Positions 57,754 to 64,000 of a stretch of 64,000 nt of DNA are shown one piece after another. This DNA is from Streptococcus suis (GTDB lineage Bacteria > Bacillota > Bacilli > Lactobacillales > Streptococcaceae), in contig JAKTNI010000002.1 in the NCBI GenBank assembly GCA_029593505.1, positions 248,001 through 312,000 of the forward strand, in the 5' to 3' direction. Numbering within the stretch: position 1 is the stretch's first letter; each line of letters begins with the position of its first letter. Made by a program: the position numbers and the translations under genes. The notes beneath the pieces are model-generated. The model ran no database searches. It was not told the origin of the DNA and saw only the letters and a program-made list of their open reading frames with translations.

Positions 57754-57779
57754 AAACACCCGACATGAGCCGGGTGTTT
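57754..57779 (-). terminator. Terminator at the end of the phage lysis module
   Basis: AAACACCCG pairs with CGGGTGTTT over an 8-base loop. On the minus strand eight T follow. It would also shield comFC from phage transcription. Confidence 0.85.
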
Positions 57780-57858
57780 AAGGAGATTTATGAAATATAT
57801 TAGGATTAAGTATAGTATAGCAGACCGATTGAGAAATTCATCGGTCTCAGGACTGAAA

Positions 57859-58575
57859 TTAAATAAATTCCCCATAAGGAACAACATTGCATCTGTTCTC
57901 TTCTTCCCCTGCTGCTACATAACGACGCTGACCAGAGGTCTTTCCGATGTATGAAACCCAAATATAGCCGTCATTGATGTAGACTTCATCATAATAGAAC
58001 TCATCACCAAATTTGTAAGTATCTACAACCTTACCATCTAATCCCGGTTTATCTCGGACATTCAAAACAGAGACTTTGACAATCATCTTCCCGTCCTCGT
58101 CTTTGATTTTACCGAGGTTACCACTGTTAGATGAAGTTTGGACTGGATCTGATGAATACGGTGGATAAAACCAGCCGACAAGATTGCTGATGCGTTGGCT
58201 AGAATATTGAGCTGGGCCTCCGACCGACAAATTGCCTACTAGGTTTTGCTCGACGGTTTGGACAGTATCTCCACTAACGCCAATAATGACACCCGTGTGA
58301 CCGTAATTGGTTCCTCCAGCCCAATAGTTCTTGACAAAGATTGCTCCTGGTCGTGGGCGAGCAGATGTTGGCATATAATGGACTTCAAAACCATGTTGCT
58401 TTGCTGATTGGATAAGGTCAATCGCATTGCCCCACAAGGCTTTACCAAAAAACTTTCCACAAATCCAGTTTGGCAAGTCTACACACTGCTTGCCATACCA
58501 ACCATCAAAATCGACACCTTGACCACGATTGGCTAGGTCTTTTACAAAATTTACTGTATCATTTGCTGTTGTCAT
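57859..58575 (-). CDS. Phage endolysin, CHAP plus SH3 domains
   Basis: This 238-residue lysin has an N-terminal CHAP domain with catalytic Cys31 (GKQCVDLPNWICG) and His93 (NYGHTGVIIG), giving peptidase or amidase action on peptidoglycan. A linker with SSDPVQTSSNSGN follows. The C-terminal SH3_5-type cell-wall-binding domain (VSVLNVRDKPGLDGKVVDTY, GYIWVSYIGKTSGQRRYVA) resembles that of known S. suis phage lysins. There is no signal peptide, so release depends on the holin. GGAGGTG precedes the start. Confidence 0.93.
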   Translation of the reverse strand: MTTANDTVNFVKDLANRGQGVDFDGWYGKQCVDLPNWICGKFFGKALWGNAIDLIQSAKQHGFEVHYMPTSARPRPGAIFVKNYWAGGTNYGHTGVIIGVSGDTVQTVEQNLVGNLSVGGPAQYSSQRISNLVGWFYPPYSSDPVQTSSNSGNLGKIKDEDGKMIVKVSVLNVRDKPGLDGKVVDTYKFGDEFYYDEVYINDGYIWVSYIGKTSGQRRYVAAGEEENRCNVVPYGEFI

Positions 58576-58666
58576 TAAACACCTCCAGAATTGGAACTAG
58601 AAAAAAAGCAACCGGCGCACAAATAATGAGCGCCAGTACGAAACATATAGTTTTTATAACCTTCAT
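58559..58666 (-). CDS. 35-aa single-span membrane peptide between holin and lysin
   Basis: MKVIKTICFVLALIICAPVA begins a 35-codon frame with one hydrophobic span. Its ATG overlaps the holin stop (ATGA) and its end overlaps the first codons of the lysin. AAAGGAAA stands close upstream. The tight coupling in the lysis module suggests a real gene, perhaps a second small holin-like or lysis-regulating peptide. No family is recognised. Confidence 0.55.
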   Translation of the reverse strand: MKVIKTICFVLALIICAPVAFFLVPILEVFNDNSK

Positions 58667-59061
58667 TTTCCTTTACCTATCAACTTTTCAAATGCAGCTG
58701 TTACGTTTTCAAAAATACTGGTATCCCCTTTAGCTTTGCCGTAGTTTTCGACAAGGCTCTTGAAGGTTAGAATAATATAGCCAACATAGATAGTGTATAA
58801 AAATGCCACTCCGGTCTGCTCAGGCAACAGAACAGACATAGGGATTAGAATAGTAAGTAAAATAACACCTAACATTTTACGAAGTAGACCATTGATGCCG
58901 ACCTTAGACTTGTATTCAATGCTAGTGTTAATGATAGCCGCAAAAGTACCAGATAGGAAATCTACAATTTCCATGACGACAATAAGACCAAGCAAGAATA
59001 AAATCAAGCCATCTTCTGTCGCAATCATTTTTCGGAAAAATTCAAACATATTTACAGACAT
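58663..59061 (-). CDS. Phage holin
   Basis: This 132-residue protein has three hydrophobic segments, at about residues 18-38, 63-80 and 86-105, and a charged C-terminus (KLIGKGK). It fits the phage holin family related to clostridial TcdE-like proteins (Phage_holin_4). It forms the membrane lesion that lets the lysin out. The ATG at 59061 has GGAGG 8 bases upstream; a GTG one codon earlier is also open. Confidence 0.9.
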   Translation of the reverse strand: MSVNMFEFFRKMIATEDGLILFLLGLIVVMEIVDFLSGTFAAIINTSIEYKSKVGINGLLRKMLGVILLTILIPMSVLLPEQTGVAFLYTIYVGYIILTFKSLVENYGKAKGDTSIFENVTAAFEKLIGKGK

Positions 59062-59064
59062 CAC

Positions 59065-59226
59065 TTATTCCTCCTCTTCTTTCTTGCTCTCTGCCTGTTC
59101 CGACAATACTTCGATAACGACATCACGAAGATTAAACAATTTTGGTACTTGATCTACTGTATAAGTACCTGCAACGACAAGCGCTACCCATGATTTGACG
59201 ATTTGATGATTTTTAGTGAATTTCAT
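59065..59226 (-). CDS. Small conserved phage protein
   Basis: This is a 53-residue protein, MKFTKNHQIVKSWVALVVAG followed by a Leu/Val-rich part and an acidic tail. It starts at 59226, with AAAGGAAC upstream. An in-frame ATG at 59289 with its own GAGGGG site would add 21 residues (MKNLLSSLILGTALIKKGTF), so two products are possible. The gene lies between the DUF1366 and holin genes. Function is unknown; similar small proteins occur in streptococcal phages. Confidence 0.65.
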   Translation of the reverse strand: MKFTKNHQIVKSWVALVVAGTYTVDQVPKLFNLRDVVIEVLSEQAESKKEEEE

Positions 59227-59293
59227 TGTAAAAGTTCCTTTCTTAATTAAAGCTGTGCCTAAAATTAGGCTTGATAGTAGATTCTTCATATTT

Positions 59294-59704
59294 TTACCCC
59301 TCTTCATTCGGGAGTAGAGTCGTGAGAACTCCATTAACGAGTTCAGTCAATTCTGCAACTGCGCTATTCACAGACTCTTCATTTCTAGCAGTCGCTCTCT
59401 TAGCCTCTTCAGTAGCTTTTTCAAGTTCCGCAATAGCCTTATGAGACTTCTCAATCAAGTCATCATACTTAGCGATTTTTTCGCCAATTTCATTAAATTT
59501 CTCATTCTCTGCACGGTTAGGAAAATTTTCCTGATAGATAGTTTCCAGAGCTAATTCAAGCAGTTCGACATCAGACTTATTAATTGCTTCTTTGTCGAAA
59601 TAAATCGGATAAAAGACACCTTCAGTATTTCCGAGGATAACTTTCGTCCGATATGGGTCGTTATTAAGATAGTCCAGTGATTTACTGATAAATTCTAGTT
59701 TCAT
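59294..59704 (-). CDS. DUF1366-like phage protein
   Basis: This 136-residue protein has an N-terminal strand-rich part (YRTKVILGNTEGVFYPIYFD) and a C-terminal coiled coil (IAELEKATEEAKRATARNEE). The pattern and location between tail and lysis genes match DUF1366 proteins of streptococcal phages, whose function is unknown. A structural or lysis-associated role is possible. Confidence 0.8.
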   Translation of the reverse strand: MKLEFISKSLDYLNNDPYRTKVILGNTEGVFYPIYFDKEAINKSDVELLELALETIYQENFPNRAENEKFNEIGEKIAKYDDLIEKSHKAIAELEKATEEAKRATARNEESVNSAVAELTELVNGVLTTLLPNEEG

Positions 59705-59713
59705 ATTTTCCTC

Positions 59714-61708
59714 CTAGATAATCCATGTGATTTGTGTATTGAAGGTATCTGCACGCCCAGATGGAAGTAAAGCCATAGAGCCATCCGAATTGATTTGCAA
59801 ATTTCTACCTATGCTCTGTTCTGTGGTCCAAGCGGTAACTCGAAACATTGTGCCGCTATTCGGAATCGGTAGTATTCCTACCGGTATCCTTCCCAAATTC
59901 GTATGCTGGTCTGCTATTGTAGTAACCTGTATCTTTAGAGCTACTACATCTCCTTGTCTCTTATAATAGACGCCAGACACACCGGTAGATAGCCAGCTTG
60001 TATTTACAAGGTTAGGGTGGTCTGCAAATACTAGTTCTATCCAATCATTCCAAGTTCCATTAGCTCTACGTCTGGAATACATTCGTGCGTCAACTACATC
60101 TGTGAAAGTTTGACTAGTATGCCTTCCGTCATAATATGATTGAACTAATAGGTAGCCATTTCGTCCCTTTGGAGTAGATGGAGCACCTCTAAGATAATAA
60201 AAACCGTTGAGTGTGATGGTATCTGGATGCGCCGATATGTTGATACAATATCCAGCATCAGTAGAAAGTTGATGATTCTGAATAGGTTTGCCATTTAGAT
60301 AATAACCACCAGTAGATTCGATAGATCCTTTTGGCAGTCGGCTATCTGTGATTTTACCCACCGCAAAACGATTCTCTTTGTCGTAGCTGAATACCACTTC
60401 TTCAGTTGATACCTTAACTCTGAACTCTGTACGAGTGAACTTATCTTCGAGTATTCCGAGAACATCCCAAGAACGGTCCGCTCCGTAAGTCCCAAACAAA
60501 TTAGCTGGAGAATTCACTAAGCTGGATAGATTTGTAAAGATACCCGAAGCAGGTCCATCATCTGTCGTATAACTAGAGCTATCAGATGGCGCTACACGAA
60601 ACGTTAAAGTCATACTGTTACGTTGACTACCACTCACAGTCAGAGGAGCTACGCGGGCATTTCTGATAGCTGTTAGTGTGCTTGAGGTAACACCAGACCT
60701 CTCAATCCGAAAATTAAACACAGGGGCAAAATACTCTAATACAGTAACTGTTCTATCTATGACATTACTCGTTCTGCCACGACTATCTGTCACCCAAGCT
60801 CGAACGGTTGCATTACCGTTATAATTCATAATACCCAAGCTGCCACCGTTTGTTGTCGTAGATTGGTTTTTACCCACAATCTCTGCGTAGTAACCTGTAA
60901 TAGTTGATCCATACGCTCCTATAGTTTGTCCGAAGTGTACAGCTATATTTGAGATTATTTGTATAAACTGTTGCCCACCCGGAATCAGTTGCCTAGCAGC
61001 CGTATTGCCATCTATCAATGTGAAGCCAGTCAGAGTTGGTTTTACAGTATCTGGTACTGTCGCTCTGAACGTTGTCGACTGCGTACCTGTTAGCGTACTA
61101 CCAGAATATGTATCCACGAAGATAGTACCCTGCCCACTCGTTGAGTTTGGAATATCATTGCAGAAATCCATCGGTATTGTCCAAGTGGTGGAAGTGTCTA
61201 CATTTGTCGCAATTGTTCCTGTTTTATTGCCCCACTGATAGCGAACTGTATGCTTAAAACTAGAACTTTGACGATTGATGTTGATAGTTAAACCACTACC
61301 AATCGTTCCAGTTCCAACAGATACAGAACTAGAGCGAGGGATAGTTGTCAGAGCAATGCTACCACTTGTAATAATTCGACCGTGATATCCATTGTTTGGG
61401 TTAAAGTCTGCTGAAATAGACACCGATTTTGTGCCATCGGCATTATGTCCTACAGTATGGCTACCACTAGCCAAATGACACTCTTCTCCTCTTGTTTCCC
61501 AAAGTGGGTTAGAAAAGTGTATCTGACGGTCATCTATACTAACAGATAAGGTACTATCTCCAGACTGGTTGTATGTATAGTATGCTCCTGTACGGCTAAC
61601 CGTCACTCGCCAATTGACCGTAGAGGTGTTATTAGGTATGTTTTGCGCACCTTGGTCAATATAGATATTAAGATACAGTGATCCTGATGAATTACTAAAA
61701 CGTGCCAT
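59714..61708 (-). CDS. Siphovirus DUF859 tail/structural protein
   Basis: This 664-residue protein, rich in Ser, Thr and Gly, is made of beta domains. The N-terminal 450 residues (starting MARFSNSSGSLYLNIYIDQG) match the DUF859 type of streptococcal siphoviruses. Residues about 475-560 resemble a knob domain (GFYYLRGAPSTPKGRNGYLL, RRRANGTWNDWIELV) seen in phage tail fibres and pyocins. It is likely a tail-tip or receptor-binding component. It begins one base after the preceding tail gene stops. Confidence 0.85.
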   Translation of the reverse strand: MARFSNSSGSLYLNIYIDQGAQNIPNNTSTVNWRVTVSRTGAYYTYNQSGDSTLSVSIDDRQIHFSNPLWETRGEECHLASGSHTVGHNADGTKSVSISADFNPNNGYHGRIITSGSIALTTIPRSSSVSVGTGTIGSGLTININRQSSSFKHTVRYQWGNKTGTIATNVDTSTTWTIPMDFCNDIPNSTSGQGTIFVDTYSGSTLTGTQSTTFRATVPDTVKPTLTGFTLIDGNTAARQLIPGGQQFIQIISNIAVHFGQTIGAYGSTITGYYAEIVGKNQSTTTNGGSLGIMNYNGNATVRAWVTDSRGRTSNVIDRTVTVLEYFAPVFNFRIERSGVTSSTLTAIRNARVAPLTVSGSQRNSMTLTFRVAPSDSSSYTTDDGPASGIFTNLSSLVNSPANLFGTYGADRSWDVLGILEDKFTRTEFRVKVSTEEVVFSYDKENRFAVGKITDSRLPKGSIESTGGYYLNGKPIQNHQLSTDAGYCINISAHPDTITLNGFYYLRGAPSTPKGRNGYLLVQSYYDGRHTSQTFTDVVDARMYSRRRANGTWNDWIELVFADHPNLVNTSWLSTGVSGVYYKRQGDVVALKIQVTTIADQHTNLGRIPVGILPIPNSGTMFRVTAWTTEQSIGRNLQINSDGSMALLPSGRADTFNTQITWII

Positions 61709-61709
61709 T

Positions 61710-64000
61710 CTAACCTCCTACATATCGCACGACATTGATGTCTGGATTGTTGTGATATTGTTCTTCTCTAAATCGACCGATTTGTAGCGTTCTAGTGAAT
61801 ACCCCATTGTCAATTTGTAATACGCCATCAGAAATGTAAGCTACTTCTTGACCTGCCGAATAAAAGGAAATTCTCTTGTCAGATAATCGAACAGATGATG
61901 AGCCATCATTTTTACCAATGACAAGTCCCTCATTACCAGCTTTCATATAAGTATCAAGAAACGACCAACGTTGTGCCATCTCACCCAAATTCACATCTGT
62001 AGCAAGCAACCTCTGAGACAGCGTTATCAAGTTTTGCTCGGATTCCAGTTTAGATTCAGCATTGTCTTGTACAAACTTCTGAAACTCCGCAAACCATTTT
62101 GTAACAGTATCCATACTTGCTTTCGCTTCTAACTCTGCTTGCATAAGTCCAGCTTTCTCATTGAGAGCATTGAGTTGCTCTTGAGTTAGTGTTTGGTCAG
62201 CTTTTGTCTCAATTCGTTCATCTATATCAGCTTGAGCCTCTCCAAAAGCGGTCGCTACTGTTCCGTGCTCGAGTTGCGGCTCTGTTAGATATAAAATTGA
62301 GTTGGACGTAAAATTGAAGGCATATATGTAAAGTCTGCACTCTTTTGACAAATCAATATCATCATTCAATTTGATGTTTCCAGATACTCTATGCCACTGA
62401 TTAACTGTAGTCACATTTACAGTTGTCTGCCCAGAGTGAAAATTCTGTTGTCCTGCTTTGTTGAAGCAATGAAAACCAAACCAAATTTTAGTGCCAGTTC
62501 CAGTCGCATATAAATCAGCAGAAAATGTATAGTTTCCATATTTTAATTCGCTAAATCGAATAATCTGATTGATAGCTTTCCAATTACGAGAACCGTCGCT
62601 CTCATTAAACTCAATGACAGGTCCTTTACCATCAAAGTTATCCCTGTATAAAGCATGGTATGATGTGGTTGGATTGGCAATGCCACCGTTATACATATTG
62701 GCCCAATTGGGAATCTCTTTGTTTCGATAAACAACGCCACCAACAGTGAAAGTTTCAGGTCTATCTGTTACATTGCTAAAAGTAGCATTTCGCAAGATAT
62801 TCCGACCGCCAACCTCTATCTTCGCCCAGCGATCTGCCCATCGATAATCGTTTGGATTTTGACTGCCTAATTGATTGTAGTCGCTGTAATATCCTTGATA
62901 CCTTTGTCCTGTATCTATTAGACTAAAACCTGCTCTACCATCGGAACTATCCGCAAATGCATAATGAGGATAAGTAGTTTTACCATCAGATCCGTTAACA
63001 CCATCATCTACATTGACAACATCTATCTCATGTCTTGCGACCTCTGTGTTTCCAATATAAGCAGCTGCAATCAATACAGCCTTTTGATTGATTTGATTGG
63101 CTCTAAGCGTGTAAGTCATTCCTGTTGTGATGACATCGCCCAACGTCCAGCGCCATGTAACATCGGTACTGATGACTTTGCCACCTTTCAGTAAAGTAGG
63201 GCTGACGATAGATTGACCTTGACCATTCTTAAAGACTGTTCCGTTGTCGGTGGATAGCCTGATGGTGTAAGGTTTTGATGCTTCGAATAGTTCTTGCCAG
63301 CGTTCCTGTATTCCACTAGAGAGCTTACTTTTAAGCGCCCTGATATTATCGAATACAGTCTTATTAGCTGCTGGATTAGTAAAGCTGATAATCTGCTCTG
63401 AAACACGTACCTCGAGTAATAATGCAGGATAAAATCCGCTATTGTAAACCTTGGCAGTATCTCCTATTTCTAAATCGACATAACCGTCGATTTCGTAACT
63501 AACAGACGGATAGGCAGACCGCATCAATTCTTTATAGGCTTGTATCCGAAGCATTTCTTTGCTATCGGTATCTACAGTCAAGTCTTTTCGTGTGTATTTG
63601 TCACGATTTCCTGTAGAGCCAGTCCACGTAGAAGAATACTTCTGCATAGATAGGGGAGCGTAGAGAAATTCGCCTTGTTGGAAAAACTCTACTTCCCCGT
63701 TTTCGTTCCTAATTTCCCACTTTCCTAAACCTCCAATAGTAAGCTCTTGTCCGTTTTCACCTCGAGCAGTAGGTCTAATGGCATTGATGATCAAATCTGT
63801 CTTGTCTGTTGTTCTCTTGATAGACCGGATATTCTTACCTTTTTTCAAGATAATATCCGACCGAACTTTACCTACTCCTTGATGCGTGTCATCGTGTTCG
63901 TGATAGACATTCAAGACAAAATCTTTAATAGTACCGTTAGCATTCAACCTAACCTCAAAATCAACTTCTGCATCAAATTTATTAGCTAGCGATAAAATGC
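61710..64000 (-). CDS. Phage tail / antireceptor protein, partial
   Basis: The open frame continues off the window (no start seen; the first in-window codons run without a stop), giving over 760 residues. The N-terminal part (DFEVRLNANGTIKDFVLNVY, YEIDGYVDLEIGDTAKVYNS) resembles prophage tail endopeptidase-type proteins. A beta-sandwich, carbohydrate-binding-like module follows (NYTFSADLYATGTGTKIWF, HRVSGNIKLNDDIDLS). A coiled coil (QADIDERIETKADQTLTQEQ) and a strand-rich end come last. It probably binds host polysaccharide. The C-terminus is complete. Confidence 0.85.
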   Translation of the reverse strand, partial: ILSLANKFDAEVDFEVRLNANGTIKDFVLNVYHEHDDTHQGVGKVRSDIILKKGKNIRSIKRTTDKTDLIINAIRPTARGENGQELTIGGLGKWEIRNENGEVEFFQQGEFLYAPLSMQKYSSTWTGSTGNRDKYTRKDLTVDTDSKEMLRIQAYKELMRSAYPSVSYEIDGYVDLEIGDTAKVYNSGFYPALLLEVRVSEQIISFTNPAANKTVFDNIRALKSKLSSGIQERWQELFEASKPYTIRLSTDNGTVFKNGQGQSIVSPTLLKGGKVISTDVTWRWTLGDVITTGMTYTLRANQINQKAVLIAAAYIGNTEVARHEIDVVNVDDGVNGSDGKTTYPHYAFADSSDGRAGFSLIDTGQRYQGYYSDYNQLGSQNPNDYRWADRWAKIEVGGRNILRNATFSNVTDRPETFTVGGVVYRNKEIPNWANMYNGGIANPTTSYHALYRDNFDGKGPVIEFNESDGSRNWKAINQIIRFSELKYGNYTFSADLYATGTGTKIWFGFHCFNKAGQQNFHSGQTTVNVTTVNQWHRVSGNIKLNDDIDLSKECRLYIYAFNFTSNSILYLTEPQLEHGTVATAFGEAQADIDERIETKADQTLTQEQLNALNEKAGLMQAELEAKASMDTVTKWFAEFQKFVQDNAESKLESEQNLITLSQRLLATDVNLGEMAQRWSFLDTYMKAGNEGLVIGKNDGSSSVRLSDKRISFYSAGQEVAYISDGVLQIDNGVFTRTLQIGRFREEQYHNNPDINVVRYVGG

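Larger units (their letters stand above)
57619..64000. mobile_element. Prophage end: lysis module and tail genes (partial)
   Basis: From the comFA junction to the window end, genes are in phage order on the minus strand: tail/receptor-binding protein, DUF859 structural protein, DUF1366 protein, small protein, holin, small peptide, CHAP-SH3 lysin, terminator. This is the right-arm end of a siphovirus-like genome. Integrase, regulators, replication and head genes should lie beyond the window. All genes seen look intact. Confidence 0.93.

Noticed and set aside
57539..57766. 75-codon minus-strand frame across the prophage junction
   Set aside because: It reads the comFA remnant in a wrong frame and crosses the junction; no ribosome site or family.
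57821..57848. Hairpin AGACCGAT/ATCGGTCT after the lysin gene
   Set aside because: No T run follows on either strand; the stronger terminator at 57754-57779 serves the module.

Overview
The window looks like a low-GC Firmicute chromosome, most likely Streptococcus suis or a close relative. The evidence is the streptococcal gene neighbourhoods (glmU-nudF-macP-mtnN, rapZ-yvcK-whiA, tmk-holB-yabA-rsmI, comFA-comFC-hpf), L-lysine-type MurE, sigma-A promoters, and a phage lysin whose C-terminal SH3 domain resembles that of S. suis phage lysins. No species assignment was computed. No rRNA, tRNA or CRISPR array was seen.

Layout. 0.1-4 kb: a marR-hchA stress pair with a well-formed promoter, then a three-gene membrane/XRE-regulator module (DUF2975, small HTH protein, multi-pass protein). 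4-7 kb: rsuA, an MFS exporter and peptide deformylase. 7-13 kb: a bacteriocin island with an EntA-type immunity protein, an eroded permease, and a lactococcin-972-type bacteriocin with its 7TM and ABC ATPase partners. A divergent Rgg regulator and an unannotated 43-aa membrane peptide complete it. 12.8-18.6 kb: a YrdC-family gene and leuABCD, preceded by a leader peptide with three consecutive Leu codons and an attenuator. 18.7-26.5 kb: azoreductase, a GNAT protein, an SdpR/SdpI pair with a 34-bp perfect palindromic operator, cshA, the mtnN-macP-nudF-glmU run and a Crp/Fnr-type regulator. 26.5-36 kb: a frameshifted YczE-like gene coupled to maf, comEA-comEC, plsC, murE, nagB, yozE, panE-like and cvfB. 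36-57 kb: mainly housekeeping genes, including frr/pyrH, a SpoVB/MurJ-like flippase, rapZ-yvcK-whiA, exoA, serCA with ogt, the tmk-rsmI run, queH, hpf and comFC.

At about 57.6 kb comFA is cut. Only its last 47 codons remain next to comFC. From there to the end of the window lies one end of a prophage: terminator, CHAP-SH3 lysin, a small membrane peptide, holin, small proteins, a DUF859 structural protein, and a tail/receptor-binding protein running off the window. The prophage therefore interrupts a DNA-uptake helicase gene needed for natural transformation.

Most interesting points: the lactococcin-972/Rgg/small-peptide locus; the leu leader attenuator; the SdpRI operator; a poly-T frameshift in a gene translationally coupled to maf; a predicted leaderless murE transcript; a 9-G Shine-Dalgarno tract before rapZ; and the comFA-prophage junction.
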